A stretch of DNA of 64,000 nt from SSF14 sp046331245 (GTDB lineage: Bacteria; Actinomycetota; Acidimicrobiia; Acidimicrobiales; Microtrichaceae), in the NCBI GenBank assembly GCA_046331245.1, contig JAXLRH010000009.1, positions 62,001-126,000 on the forward strand, given 5' to 3'. The notes below the pieces were generated by a model. The model was given only the letters and a program-made list of their open reading frames with translations, was not told the DNA's origin and did not search any database. This document shows, piece after piece, positions 35,397 through 47,585 of this stretch (the first letter of the stretch is position 1; every line of letters starts with the position of its first letter). The position numbers were made by a program, and so were the translations under genes.

Positions 35397-35452
35397 CCCG
35401 TTCTGTTCCCCCGGGAGCCGGTCGCGACCGGCCCTACGGGGAACAGAACGGG
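35397..35452 (+). terminator. Long hairpin after the Liv operon (palindromic repeat copy 1)
   Basis: CCCGTTCTGTTCCCC at 35397-35411 pairs perfectly with 35438-35452, enclosing the smaller palindrome CCGGTCGCGACCGG. The right arm GGGGAACAGAACGGGGCGGG recurs with small changes at 58819 and 59504. It lies 18 bases after the stop codon and probably ends the transcript. Confidence 0.7.
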
Positions 35453-35475
35453 GCGGGCACTAACGTTCGCCGTCG

Positions 35476-35811
35476 ATGACCTGGACACGACTCGCGCTGG
35501 GACTCCTCGCCGTCGTCAGCGGTCTCGGGAGCTTCGTCCTCGCCACCACCGACATCCACTACAGCGACCGCAACTGCGGCACCGCCGTGCTGTCGACCGA
35601 CCCGAACAAGCTCAGCCTCGATTCGGGTGATCTCGAGCAGGACGAGTTCGAGGAGCAGGCGCTCACGGCGAACTGCGACCATCTCGTCCTGGGGCGCCGA
35701 TTCCTCGCCCTCGGCCCCGCAGTGATCTGCGTGGGCGCCGTCGTCGTCGGGCAGCGACTGCGCGACCGTCCGCCACAGCGACGCGACAACGTGTTCGGCA
35801 CGACTCGCTGA
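35476..35811 (+). CDS. Small membrane protein of unknown function
   Basis: 111 residues with two hydrophobic segments (TRLALGLLAVVSGLGSFVLA near the start and FLALGPAVICVGAVVVG near residue 80) and a short loop with two Cys (NCG, NCDH) between them, probably outside the membrane. No known family. Confidence 0.6.
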   Translation: MTWTRLALGLLAVVSGLGSFVLATTDIHYSDRNCGTAVLSTDPNKLSLDSGDLEQDEFEEQALTANCDHLVLGRRFLALGPAVICVGAVVVGQRLRDRPPQRRDNVFGTTR

Positions 35812-35828
35812 CCGAGCCGCCCGCCGGC

Positions 35829-36431
35829 TCAGGAGTCGGACAGCGGGAGCGGCAGGTTCGGGCCGCGGGGCCGGCGAATCGCCTCGGAGATCACCGAGGC
35901 GTCGACCGGCACGTCGACCACCTTCGACGACGTCGACTCCGAGGTCACCAGGACGAGCCGGAGCTTCGCATTCGAGCACTTCACCACGGGGTATTCCGGA
36001 TTGTCGCCCTTCAAGGGGAAGCCCACGATGACGGTGCCCTGGGTGATCGCGTTCACCGGCAGCTCGACGTTCGGCTCCCAGGTCGAGCCGAGGAACCAGT
36101 CGCCCACCTTCTTCGACTCGTCGCACAGCAGCTGCACGTCGGGGTTGCGCTGCGCCGTGCTCGACGTGTTCTCGGCGCGCATCGTGACCTCGATGCGCGG
36201 GACGTCGAGCGGCGACTGGTCGAACGCGGCGATGTCGACGACCGTCGCCGTCACCCCGCCGTACGTGACGTCGGCGCCGACCGTGCCGGGCTGCGGGACG
36301 GGCGGGGCGGTCGTCGGCGTCGCCTTGTCGGAACCACCGACCTCGTTCGTGGACACGCAGCCGACGCCCGCGACCGCCAGCGCGCAGAGCGTCAGCCCCG
36401 CCGCCGCCTGCCGAATCGGGCGATGACGCAT
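35829..36431 (-). CDS. Secreted lipoprotein of unknown function
   Basis: 200 residues from ATG 36431: GLTLCALAVAGVGC lipobox, Pro/Thr linker, then a beta-rich domain (VTATVVDIAAFDQSPLDVPR, EVTMRAENTSSTAQ) resembling DUF4352-type immunoglobulin-like domains. Its start overlaps the rlmB stop (TGATG), so it is translated from the ispDF-rlmB message. Confidence 0.72.
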   Translation of the reverse strand: MRHRPIRQAAAGLTLCALAVAGVGCVSTNEVGGSDKATPTTAPPVPQPGTVGADVTYGGVTATVVDIAAFDQSPLDVPRIEVTMRAENTSSTAQRNPDVQLLCDESKKVGDWFLGSTWEPNVELPVNAITQGTVIVGFPLKGDNPEYPVVKCSNAKLRLVLVTSESTSSKVVDVPVDASVISEAIRRPRGPNLPLPLSDS

Positions 36432-37447
36432 CAGGGCCGGCCCTGCGCCCGGCGACGCACGACCTCGTAGATCGCGAGCGCCGCAGCCGTCGACACGTTG
36501 AGCGACGACAGCGAACCCAGCAACGGGATGGAGACGATCTGGTCGCAACGCTGGCGAACGAGTCGCGACAGGCCCTCGCCCTCGGCGCCGAGCACCAGAC
36601 AGACCGGCTCGTGGCCGAGCTCCACCTCGTGCAACGACTTCTCGCCGCCGGCGTCGAGGCCGACCACCCACACGCCGAGCTTGCGCATCTCCTCGATCGC
36701 GGTGGGCAGGCCACCGACGAGCGTCATCGGCACGTGCTCCACTGCGCCGGCGGCCGCCTTCGTCACCGTCGGCGTGACGTGCACGGCCCGGTGCCTCGGC
36801 AGGAGCAGGCCCGTGACACCGGCGCACTCCGCAGTGCGGATGATGGCGCCCAGGTTGCCGGGATCGGTGACGCCGTCGACGGCGACCAGGAACGGCGTCG
36901 GCTTGCCGGGAACGGTCGTGGCCAGGTCGGTGAGCGACTGCTCGCGCAGCGCCTCGGCGCGGGCCACGACGCCCTGCGACGCCTCGGTCTTGCTCTCCGC
37001 GTCGAGACGCCGTTTCGAGATCTCCCGCACCGGCACCTTCAGGTCGTGCGCGAGCTCGACGATGTCGTCGAGGATCTCCGCGGGATCCATCGCCTCGGCG
37101 ATCAGCACCTCCTTCGTGCGCCGCGTGCCGGCCAGCAGCAGCTCGCGCACGGCGTGGCGGCCCTCGACCTGCGTGCCGTCGAGGCCACGGTCGGCGCTGC
37201 GCACCACCGGCGGGCCCGGCCGACGTCCGGCCTTCGCGCCGCCCCGGGGCGGACCGCTCCGAGGCGCCGCGCCCTTCGGCGCTCCGCCCTTGGGGCCCGC
37301 GCTCTTCGGACCCGCACCCTTGGGACCTGCGCTCTTCGGACCCGCGCCCTTGGGGCCCGCGCCCTTCGGACCGCCGCGGCCCTTGGCCGGGCCGGCCGCC
37401 GCTCGTGGCGTGGATGCTCTCGACGGACGCTTCTTCGGCCCACTCAT
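36431..37447 (-). CDS. rlmB: 23S rRNA 2'-O-methyltransferase RlmB-like (SpoU family)
   Basis: 338 residues. The N-terminal 80 residues are a disordered Gly-Pro-Lys-Ala repeat (GPKGAGPKSAG). The substrate-binding domain begins at VEGRHAVRELLLAGTRRTKE, and the SPOUT fold shows DPGNLGAIIRTAECAGVTG, LVLGAEGEGLSR and IPLLGSLSSLNVSTAAALAI, the knot motifs of TrmH/RlmB. Predicted to methylate G2251 of 23S rRNA or a related site. Overlaps ispDF by 4 bases. Confidence 0.9.
   Translation of the reverse strand: MSGPKKRPSRASTPRAAAGPAKGRGGPKGAGPKGAGPKSAGPKGAGPKSAGPKGGAPKGAAPRSGPPRGGAKAGRRPGPPVVRSADRGLDGTQVEGRHAVRELLLAGTRRTKEVLIAEAMDPAEILDDIVELAHDLKVPVREISKRRLDAESKTEASQGVVARAEALREQSLTDLATTVPGKPTPFLVAVDGVTDPGNLGAIIRTAECAGVTGLLLPRHRAVHVTPTVTKAAAGAVEHVPMTLVGGLPTAIEEMRKLGVWVVGLDAGGEKSLHEVELGHEPVCLVLGAEGEGLSRLVRQRCDQIVSIPLLGSLSSLNVSTAAALAIYEVVRRRAQGRP
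37265..37395 (-). repeat. Low-complexity coding repeat in rlmB
   Basis: Alternating short units encoding GPKGA and GPKSA in the N-terminal tail of RlmB. Probably an RNA-contacting disordered tail, and prone to slippage. Confidence 0.7.
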
Positions 37448-38613
37448 GACGTGCTCGTTCCCTGGGGTTGTGTCGTGGCGCCGGTGCCCGACAGGAGGGC
37501 GGTCACCAGTGCGGCGATGCCTTCGGACCGTCCCAGCCCGCCGATCCCTTCGGCCCGGCGACCCTTGACGCTGACGGGCGCTCCCACCACCGACGACAGC
37601 GCCGATTCCATCTCGGCGCGACGCGGAGCCAGTTTGGGGGATTCGGCGATCACAGAACAATCGAGATTGACGGGAGCCATGCCCTCGGCCGCCACGAGAC
37701 GCACCACCTCGGCGAGCAGCTGCATGCTGTCGGCGCCCGCCCACCGCTCATCGGTATCGGGGAAGTGCGAGCCCAGATCACCGAGACCCACGGCGCCGAG
37801 CAGCGCCTCGGCGCAGGCGTGCGCCACGACGTCGGCGTCGCTGTGGCCGACCAGGCCCCTCGCTCCGTCGAAGCGGACGCCCCCGAGCACCAGCACCCGG
37901 TCGGGATCGTCGCTGAACCGGTGGATGTCGAACCCGTTGCCCACGCGCAGCTGCATGCCGCCGCCCTCTCGTTCGTTCTCGCCGAGCCCGAGCCCGAGCG
38001 CCTCCGCGGCGACCGCCAGATCCCTCGGCTCGGTGATCTTGATGTTCGCCCGGTCGCCCTCGACGTGCACCACCGACCCGCCCTCGGCCTCGATCAGCGC
38101 CGCGTCGTCGGTGGCGTCGGCGCCCCCGCGATGGGCCGATCGCAACGCCTCGGACGCGAAGCCCTGTGGCGTCTGCACGGCGAGCAGCTCGTCGCGATCG
38201 ACCACGCCCCCGCTCCGACGACGGATCGTGTCGGTCACCGACACCGCCGGCACCGCCGCATCCGCCCCGGCGGCGACCGCGTCGATCACCCGCTGGAAGA
38301 CCGCGTCCGACGCCGCCGGGCGCGCTGCGTCGTGCACGAGGACGATCGTGGCGTCGGCCGGAACGGCAGCGAGCCCACGGCGCACCGACTCCGACCGGCT
38401 CGCGCCGCCGGGCACCACGTGGTCCGCCACCAGGTCGGTCGGCTCGGGCTCGTCGGGCGGCACCACGACGACCACGCCGGCCGAGTGGCGCGCCGCCACG
38501 GCGAGGGAGTGATCCACCACCCGCCGGTCGCCGAGCGGCTCGAACTGCTTCGCGGCTCCGTACCGTCGGCCCGACCCCGCGGCGACGACGATGGTCCAGA
38601 CCCGGTGCTCCAT
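37444..38613 (-). CDS. ispDF: Bifunctional IspD-IspF isoprenoid enzyme
   Basis: 389 residues joining two steps of the MEP pathway. The N-terminal cytidylyltransferase (IspD) has VVAAGSGRRYGAAKQFEPLG, VLVHDAARP and VQTPQGF. The C-terminal cyclodiphosphate synthase (IspF) starts near residue 225 with RVGNGFDIHRF (zinc ligand DxH), GHSDADVVAHA, DLGSHFPDTD and the GGLGRSEGIAALVTALL end. Fusion lets one protein make MEcPP precursors for polyprenyl synthesis. First gene of the ispDF-rlmB-lipoprotein unit. Confidence 0.95.
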   Translation of the reverse strand: MEHRVWTIVVAAGSGRRYGAAKQFEPLGDRRVVDHSLAVAARHSAGVVVVVPPDEPEPTDLVADHVVPGGASRSESVRRGLAAVPADATIVLVHDAARPAASDAVFQRVIDAVAAGADAAVPAVSVTDTIRRRSGGVVDRDELLAVQTPQGFASEALRSAHRGGADATDDAALIEAEGGSVVHVEGDRANIKITEPRDLAVAAEALGLGLGENEREGGGMQLRVGNGFDIHRFSDDPDRVLVLGGVRFDGARGLVGHSDADVVAHACAEALLGAVGLGDLGSHFPDTDERWAGADSMQLLAEVVRLVAAEGMAPVNLDCSVIAESPKLAPRRAEMESALSSVVGAPVSVKGRRAEGIGGLGRSEGIAALVTALLSGTGATTQPQGTSTS

Positions 38614-38688
38614 GACCGACGCAGCGTACTCCCCACGACCCGGCGGCTCATGGCCGCAACGGATGCCGTGGGGAGTAGCTTGTCCCAC

Positions 38689-39348
38689 GTGATCGACGTC
38701 AACATGCTGCGCTCCATCGAGCTGTTCTCCGGGCTGGACGACGACGTGCTCGAACTCCTGCTGGAGCAGTCGACCTCGCTCCAGCTCGTCCGCGGCGACG
38801 TCATCTTCACCGAGGGCAGCGAGGCCGACGCCCTGTACGTCGTCGAGTCCGGCCGCATCGCGATCGGCAACAAGTCGTTCGACGGGCGCGAGTCGATGGT
38901 CGCCCTCATGACGCGTGCCGACCTCTTCGGCGAGATGAGCCTGTTCGACAAGCTCGGTCGCTCCGCCGAGGCCCGCGCCCTGGAGCCGTCCGTCGTGGTG
39001 TCGTTCCCCTACCGGCCGCTGGTCGAGCTGTGGGAGGCGCGGCCCGAGCTCCTGTGGAAGGTCGTCGAGTTGCTCACGCGCCGGCTGCGCTCGATGGACG
39101 AGGCGCTCGCCGACTCGTTCTTCCTCGACGTCACCGGCCGCACCGCGAAGCACCTGCTCGAGCTCGCCGGTGACCGGGACGAGTTCGAGATCCCGATCAC
39201 GCAGGAGGAGCTCGCCGGCCTCGTCGGCGCCTCACGCGAGCGCGTCAACAAGGCCATCTCGAGCTTCGTGAAGCTCGAGTGGATCGACCAGAACGAGCGC
39301 ACCTACCGCATCCTCAAGCGTCGCGAGCTCGAGATCCGCGCGATGTAG
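38689..39348 (+). CDS. Crp/Fnr-family transcription regulator
   Basis: 219 residues from GTG 38689. Cyclic-nucleotide-binding fold: LFSGLDDDVLELLLEQST, VIFTEGSEADALYVVESGR, GEMSLFDKLGRSAEARA, then the dimer helix and a winged HTH (ITQEELAGLVGASRERVNKA). The phosphate-binding region FGEMSLFDKLGRSAEA resembles cAMP-binding members (FGE.ALL....R.A). Divergent from ispDF with about 75 bases between. An ATG at 38704 is an alternative start. Confidence 0.9.
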   Translation: MIDVNMLRSIELFSGLDDDVLELLLEQSTSLQLVRGDVIFTEGSEADALYVVESGRIAIGNKSFDGRESMVALMTRADLFGEMSLFDKLGRSAEARALEPSVVVSFPYRPLVELWEARPELLWKVVELLTRRLRSMDEALADSFFLDVTGRTAKHLLELAGDRDEFEIPITQEELAGLVGASRERVNKAISSFVKLEWIDQNERTYRILKRRELEIRAM

Positions 39349-39373
39349 GGTCGCCGCACGCGGCGCCCGTGGC

Positions 39374-40032
39374 TCAGGCCAGGAACGCCTCGGCACGGGC
39401 CCACGCATCGGCGGCGTCGGCCGGCAGGTAGTTGTCCCGCGACGCGTCGTGCGCCCAGCCGTGGCCCGCGCCCTCGTAGCGCACCACCTCGGCGCCTGCG
39501 GCCTCGAGCTCGTCGATCTGGCCGACCGGGCACCACGAATCGTCCGTCCCGAAGATGGCGAGGAGGCGGAGGTCGCCCCGCTCCTGCCGGGCGACGACGT
39601 CGATCGCATTGCCCTGGCCGCCGCCGGTCAGGCTTCGGGAACACGGACCATGCCGTAGAAGGCGACGGCCCGGTCGAAGCGATCGGACGCGAGCGACTTC
39701 ATCGCGTACATGCCGCCCATGCAGAAGCCCAGGACGCCGACCCGGTCGAACCCGGTGACGTCGGCCGCCGCCACGGCGTCCGCCAGCTTGTCGGCGTCGG
39801 AGAAGCGGCCGGCCCGCTCGTGACGCTGCTCGAGCGGCATCGACTCCTCGCCCGGGTACAGCTCCGGCGCCACCACGACCCAGCCGTGGTCGTCGGCCAG
39901 GCGCTGCACGTGCCCGTCGAAGAGCGGACGAAGACCCATGATGTCGGGGAAGAGCACGAGCCCGCCGGTGGTCGGACCCGCAGACGGCCGGGCCACTTCC
40001 GCGGGCGTGCCGGTGGACAGCTCGATGCGCAC
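39374..40032 (-). pseudogene. Dienelactone hydrolase family protein, one frameshift
   Basis: Alpha/beta hydrolase of the DLH family. From GTG 40032: TTGGLVLFPDIMGLRPLFDG, GWVVVAPELYPG, DRVGVLGFCMGGMYAMKSLA (nucleophile Cys in GxCxGG). The frame meets a TGA at 39628-39630 (VPEA stop). After a one-base shift it continues as GQGNAIDVVARQERGDLRLL, FGTDDSWCP (Asp) and GAGHGWAHDASRDN (His) to the stop at 39374. All three catalytic residues survive across the two frames. Follows disA by 10 bases. Confidence 0.82.
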
Positions 40033-40042
40033 GCTCGGAACC

Positions 40043-41116
40043 TCAGGAGTAGCGGTCGAGGATGGACGACTCGGCGATGTGCCCGAGCGAGTCCTTGATG
40101 GTGCGGGCCCACACGTCGCCGACGCCGTCGACCGCGGCGAGCTCGTCCACCGTCGCACGCATGAGCTTCTCCAGCGTGTGGAACTCGTCGACGATCCGCT
40201 CCGGAAGCGCCTCGGGGATGCGGGGCACCTTGGACAGCATGCGATAGCCACGCGGCGCCAGGCTGCCGTCGGCATCACGGCCACCGCCCGAGAGGTGCAA
40301 CGCCTCGGCCACGGCCTCGGGCTCGAGGAGGTCCTCCATCTCGAGGCCCGACAACGTCTCCATCGCCTGCTCGAGATTCCACGAGGCATCCGGCTGGAAG
40401 TAGTCGAGCAGCACCATCTTCCGGTCGTCCTCGACGCCGGCCATGAGCTCACGCAGCTGCAGGCGGACGAGCCGACCGTCGGTGCCGAGCTCCACGAGGT
40501 AGCGCTGGATCTCCTCGGCGATGCGCACGACGATCTCGGTGCGCTGGAGCAACGTGACCACGTCGCGGACGGTGACGAGATCCTCGACCTCGACCGTCGC
40601 GAGGTTGGCCGCCACCTCGTTGAGCCGCTCCTTGTAGCGCTCCAGCGTCTGCAACGCCTGGTTGCAGCGGCTCAGGATGGACGGGATCGTCTCGAGCTGG
40701 TGCTTCTCGTCGTGCATGTAGACGGTGAGTACCGCCATGTCCTCCGACACCGAGATGACCGGGACGCCGATGGAGCGGGCGACGCGCTCGGCGGTGCGGT
40801 GGCGGGTGCCGGTCTCGGTGGTGGGCGTGTTCGGGTTGGGCACCAGGTGAACGTTGGCGCGGGCGATGCGGCTCGCGTCCGGCGCCAGGATGATGGCACC
40901 GTCGGTCTTCGCCAGCTCCGACAGACGCTGCGGCGAGAACGCCGCGTCGAGCAGGAAGCCACCCGAGCAGATGTTGAGCACCTCGGGCCCGTCGCCCACC
41001 ACGATGAGTGCGCCCATGGACGCCTTCACCACACGGTCGAGGCCCTCACGGAGGGGCTGGCCGGGCGCCACGATGGCCAGTGCCTCGAGGAGAGCCTTAC
41101 TTCGACGGGCGGCCAT
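40043..41116 (-). CDS. disA: Diadenylate cyclase DisA
   Basis: 357 residues. The DAC domain has KTDGAIILAPDASRI (DGA) and GTRHRTAERVA (RHR), the catalytic motifs for c-di-AMP synthesis. A central helical linker follows, then helix-hairpin-helix DNA-binding repeats (VDELAAVDGVGDVWARTIKD). DisA scans DNA and signals integrity via c-di-AMP. Located just downstream of radA, as in many actinobacteria, which supports the assignment. Confidence 0.95.
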   Translation of the reverse strand: MAARRSKALLEALAIVAPGQPLREGLDRVVKASMGALIVVGDGPEVLNICSGGFLLDAAFSPQRLSELAKTDGAIILAPDASRIARANVHLVPNPNTPTTETGTRHRTAERVARSIGVPVISVSEDMAVLTVYMHDEKHQLETIPSILSRCNQALQTLERYKERLNEVAANLATVEVEDLVTVRDVVTLLQRTEIVVRIAEEIQRYLVELGTDGRLVRLQLRELMAGVEDDRKMVLLDYFQPDASWNLEQAMETLSGLEMEDLLEPEAVAEALHLSGGGRDADGSLAPRGYRMLSKVPRIPEALPERIVDEFHTLEKLMRATVDELAAVDGVGDVWARTIKDSLGHIAESSILDRYS

Positions 41117-41204
41117 CCGGGCAGTGTAGTTGGCCCCTTCGATCGAACCGCCTCAGAAGTCGCGGCGACCGATCATTCCCCCGATGAACGCGCGATGCGT
41201 TCGC

Positions 41205-42578
41205 TCAATCACGAAGGCCGAGCAGGCCGATGGCCGCGTCGATGGTGGGGACCCGGAGCACCTGCATGGGAACGGACACCTCGGGGGTGGAGCGCGGCAC
41301 GACGGCACGCGCGAACCCGAGCCGCGGCCGACTCCGCGAGCCGCGCTCGATTCCACCCACAGAACGGAGCTCGCCGCCGAGGCCGACCTCACCGCACACG
41401 ACGACGTCGGCCGGCACCGCCACCGACGTGACCGACGAGACGATGGCGAGCGCGAGGCCGAGATCGGCGCCCGGCTCGGTGACGCGAGCGCCGCCGACCG
41501 CCATCGCATACGTGTCGAGCCCGCCGACGGGAAGGTTGACCCGCCGCTCGATGACCGCGAGCAGCAGCCCGACCCGGCCCGGGTCGACACCGCTGACCGA
41601 GCGACGGGGGTTGGCGGCCGACGTCTTCGCCACCAGCGCCTGCAGCTCGACCACCAGCGGTCGGTGCCCCTCGATGGTGGGCACGATGACCGAGCCCGCG
41701 ACGCCGGCGCGACGATCGGCGAGGAACATCTCCGACGGATCGGCCACGGCCTCGAGACCGGACTCGCCCATGGCGAAGAGGCCCAGCTCCTGCGTGGACC
41801 CGAAGCGGTGCTTGGTGGCGCGCACCAGGCGCAGCGAGTGGTGGCGATCGCCCTCGAAGGACAGCACGGTGTCGACGACGTGCTCGAGCACCCGCGGCCC
41901 GGCGAGGGCGCCCTCCTTCGTGACGTGCCCCACGAGGATGATGGCGATGTTGCGCGACTTCGCCAGCGTGACGAGGCGATGGGCGCACTGCCGGACCTGG
42001 CCGACCGAGCCCGGCGCCGAGGTGAGATCGGGATCGAACACCGTCTGGATCGAGTCGATGACGACGACCGACGGTGCCAGCTCGTCGATGTGGCCGAGGA
42101 CGTGCGCGAGGTTGGTCTCCGCCGCGAGATAGAGGTGGTCGCTGAGCGCGCCCAGCCGCTCGGCACGGCGACGCACCTGCTGCGTCGACTCCTCGGCCGA
42201 CAGGTACAGCACCGTGGCCCCCGACCGCGCCGGCTGCGCCAGCACCTGGAGGAGCAGCGTGGACTTGCCCACCCCCGGCTCGCCGCCGACGAGCGTGACC
42301 GACCCGGGCACGAGACCGCCCCCGAGCACGCGGTCGAACTCGGCGATGCCGGTGGGGACCGGATCGGCGTCGAGCGACGACACCTCGGTGATGGGCCGAG
42401 CCGGCGAGGTGGGGGCGAGCGAGACGACGGCGTCGGTGGGCACCGGCTCCTCGACCACGGTGTTCCACTCGCCACAGCCGTCGCACCGCCCCGCCCACTT
42501 GGGCGTGACCGTGCCGCATTCGAGACAGGCGTACCGGGTCTTGGTGTTCGCACGGGTGGTGCGGGTCGCTGCAGCCAT
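41205..42578 (-). CDS. radA: DNA repair protein RadA
   Basis: 457 residues: N-terminal zinc finger (CLECGTVTPKWAGRCDGCGEW), RecA-like ATPase with GGEPGVGKSTLLLQ (Walker A), the RadA-specific motif region (ALFAMGESGLEAVADPSEMF), and a Lon-like C-terminal domain (VGLGGELRSVGGIERG). Promotes branch migration in recombination. Pairs with disA downstream. Confidence 0.95.
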   Translation of the reverse strand: MAAATRTTRANTKTRYACLECGTVTPKWAGRCDGCGEWNTVVEEPVPTDAVVSLAPTSPARPITEVSSLDADPVPTGIAEFDRVLGGGLVPGSVTLVGGEPGVGKSTLLLQVLAQPARSGATVLYLSAEESTQQVRRRAERLGALSDHLYLAAETNLAHVLGHIDELAPSVVVIDSIQTVFDPDLTSAPGSVGQVRQCAHRLVTLAKSRNIAIILVGHVTKEGALAGPRVLEHVVDTVLSFEGDRHHSLRLVRATKHRFGSTQELGLFAMGESGLEAVADPSEMFLADRRAGVAGSVIVPTIEGHRPLVVELQALVAKTSAANPRRSVSGVDPGRVGLLLAVIERRVNLPVGGLDTYAMAVGGARVTEPGADLGLALAIVSSVTSVAVPADVVVCGEVGLGGELRSVGGIERGSRSRPRLGFARAVVPRSTPEVSVPMQVLRVPTIDAAIGLLGLRD

Positions 42579-42652
42579 GGGACGACCCTACCGACGGGGT
42601 CTGACAGCGAGGTGGGATGGGTCGAACATTTGTTCGACCCATCCGGCAGCAC

Positions 42653-43900
42653 CTACACGAAGCGCGCCTCGTCGGGAACGTGCTCGTGCACGTACAACGA
42701 GCGGCCCGACGAGAACAGCCGGGCGATCCCACATCCGACCAGCAGCGGGATCACGGGGCCCCATCCGAACAGCTCCACCCCCATCACCGCGCAGGCCAGC
42801 GACGCGTTCACCGCCGAGCCGAACGTCGCCATCATCCCGACCGCGCCGAGCAGCACCACCGGGCCACCGGTGGCGTGGCCCACCGCGGCACCGAGCGTCG
42901 CGCCCACCACGAACAGCGGCGTCACCTCGCCGCCGGCGAACCCCGACCCCACGGTCAGCGAGGTCATGACCAGCTTCGCCAGCCAGACGCCGAGCCCGAT
43001 CGTGCCGATCTGCACGGCCCCTGCGCCCAGCGACCGGCCGAGCAACGGCAGCGACAACCCGTTGTACTGACGGGTGCCGAGGGCCAGCGTGAGCACGATC
43101 ACCGCCGACGCGCCGAGCACCGGGCGGAGCCAGGGGACGCTCACGCGCTCGCGCAGGTTGTCCCGAACCGTGTCGGTGAGTCGGATGAAGAGCCATGCCG
43201 CGAGACCGAACAGCGGCGCGACGAGGGCGACCACGGCGACGTCCACGACACCCACGCCGTGCACCGCCGGGTATCGGGTATGCGTCACGCCGAACCATGC
43301 CACCGTCCGATCGCCGACGTAGGCCGCGACGAGACACGACGGCACCGCCATCAGCCGGCGCCAGCGCCCCATCGGCGCGATCTCCACAGCGAACACCGCT
43401 CCGGCCCACGGCACCCCGAACACCGACCCGAAGCCCGCCGCCAGAGCGGCCACCAGGAGCATCTGCCGATCACCGTGGCGCAGCCGCGCTCGGGATGCGA
43501 GGCCGTCGGTGAGGCCGGCGGCCATCTGCAACGCCGTGCCCTCACGCCCCGCAGAGCCGCCGAAGAGATGGGTGGCGACCGTGCCGACATAGGCGAACGG
43601 CGCCATGCGCAGCGGCACACCTCCGTCGATCCGTCGGATCTGGCGCATCGTGAGCAGGTTGCCCTGCGGCGCCGTGCCACCCCAGCGAAGCTGCACCGCG
43701 ACCATCACCGCTCCGACGACCGGCAGCACCCACAACAGGATGTCGTGACGGGTCTGGACGTCGGTCGCCCATTCCAGAGAGCGGAGGAACTCGGCCGACG
43801 CGGCGCCGGACATCAGCCCGACGACGACCGACAGAGGGATCAGCCGCGCCTGCCGCGGAAGCCACCACCCGGGCGCCCGCAGCGGTGGCTCGTCGCTCAC
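42653..43900 (-). CDS. ClC-family chloride channel or antiporter
   Basis: 415 residues with about ten membrane helices. Selectivity-filter motifs: GSAGREGTALQMA (usual GREGP, here with Thr), GVPWAGAVFAVE and GSGFAGGEVTPLFVVGA. The GTG start overlaps the stop of the LppM-like gene upstream (GTGA). Proton-coupled versus channel activity cannot be told from what I see. Confidence 0.88.
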   Translation of the reverse strand: MSDEPPLRAPGWWLPRQARLIPLSVVVGLMSGAASAEFLRSLEWATDVQTRHDILLWVLPVVGAVMVAVQLRWGGTAPQGNLLTMRQIRRIDGGVPLRMAPFAYVGTVATHLFGGSAGREGTALQMAAGLTDGLASRARLRHGDRQMLLVAALAAGFGSVFGVPWAGAVFAVEIAPMGRWRRLMAVPSCLVAAYVGDRTVAWFGVTHTRYPAVHGVGVVDVAVVALVAPLFGLAAWLFIRLTDTVRDNLRERVSVPWLRPVLGASAVIVLTLALGTRQYNGLSLPLLGRSLGAGAVQIGTIGLGVWLAKLVMTSLTVGSGFAGGEVTPLFVVGATLGAAVGHATGGPVVLLGAVGMMATFGSAVNASLACAVMGVELFGWGPVIPLLVGCGIARLFSSGRSLYVHEHVPDEARFV

Positions 43901-44718
43901 GAGTCGACGGGCAGAGGCCGGCGCGGACGACGCCGCCACGCCACCGCCAGCAGGAGCAGTGCGGCCACCACGCACCCCACGCCGGCGAGGATCCACACGA
44001 CGGACGAACGATCGGCGGCGCTGGACGTCATGCGGATCGACGTCGTGGTCGCCGTGCCGTCACCCAGCACGAACCGACGAGACGCCGTCGCCGAGCCCCC
44101 CGGATCCTTCGTCGAGAGACCGCTGACCGCGTCCATCTCGCCCGGGAGCGACACGGTGACGTCGAGCTCCAGCGCCTCGGGCTGGCCCTTGAACGCTGCC
44201 GCCAGCTCCTCGGGCGTGCGACCCACCGCAAGCCCGTCGAGCGCGGACGCCACGTCCGCGTCGCTGAACTGGTCGAGCGCGCCCGTCAGGTGCACCGAGC
44301 CGTCGAGGCGGTACTCCGCCACGGTGAACGAGTTCGACCGGGAGAGCTTCCAGCCTCGGAACACGCCGTCCTTGCCGCCCACCTGCGCCAGCACCTTGGC
44401 GAGTGCCGCACCGTCGGCGAAGGGCTTGGTCAGCGAGATCGTGGTCGTGCCGCCCACCGCCCTCGGCCCCCGCACCGTCCAGCCGGTGGCACGCAGATCG
44501 TCGAGGTGGACGACCTTGGCGACGTCACCGCCAAGCTGCGCCGTCGCGTCGGCGTCCAGGACGGCCGTCACCACCACGCTGCCCGATCCGTTCGGCTGCA
44601 CCGTGACGTTGACGTCGGCCCGGGCCTTGCATCCCGACAAGACGAGGAGGAAGGCCGCAGCGAACGCGACGAGACGGGCGGATCGGGCCGACAGCACGGG
44701 CCGTACGCTACCGGTCAC
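43897..44718 (-). CDS. LppM-like lipoprotein with C-terminal membrane anchor
   Basis: 273 residues. Lipoprotein signal (VAFAAAFLLVLSGC), a beta-rich domain (ADVNVTVQPNGSGSVVVTA) and a C-terminal membrane segment (VVWILAGVGCVVAALLLLAV) with a basic tail. This arrangement is that of DUF3153/LppM proteins of actinobacteria. Co-transcribed with the ClC gene. Confidence 0.8.
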   Translation of the reverse strand: MTGSVRPVLSARSARLVAFAAAFLLVLSGCKARADVNVTVQPNGSGSVVVTAVLDADATAQLGGDVAKVVHLDDLRATGWTVRGPRAVGGTTTISLTKPFADGAALAKVLAQVGGKDGVFRGWKLSRSNSFTVAEYRLDGSVHLTGALDQFSDADVASALDGLAVGRTPEELAAAFKGQPEALELDVTVSLPGEMDAVSGLSTKDPGGSATASRRFVLGDGTATTTSIRMTSSAADRSSVVWILAGVGCVVAALLLLAVAWRRRPRRPLPVDS

Positions 44719-44751
44719 GCGCGTCGCGCCGGTGCTCCTGAACCGACACGC

Positions 44752-44778
44752 GAAAAGTGCCCCAGAGGGGCACTTTTC
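44752..44778 (-). terminator. Perfect hairpin terminator after clpC
   Basis: GAAAAGTGCCCC at 44752-44763 pairs perfectly with 44767-44778 across a 3-base loop. On the minus strand it lies 27 bases after the clpC stop and ends in TTTTC. Confidence 0.8.
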
Positions 44779-44804
44779 AACGCCGGAACGGGGGTGGGGT
44801 CAGG

Positions 44805-47381
<2,577 letters not shown>

Positions 47382-47585
47382 GGAGTGCCTCCTGCGGACT
47401 CGTGGGCTCAGTCTAACCGTGCCCTCCGACAATCGGCGCAGCAGGCCTCGACCCAGCATCCTCAACCGACGGGCCCCCGGAAACCTTCCCCGACGGCCCG
47501 TTCCGGGGCCTCGCGGGACAAGCGTCACAGCCCGCCGGCATCCCCCGGGTGGGGACTCCGAACCCCTGAGGGCTAACGTCGCTTC

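Noticed and set aside
39938..41431. A 497-codon plus-strand frame opposite disA
   Set aside because: Shadow of disA and radA; no recognisable fold.
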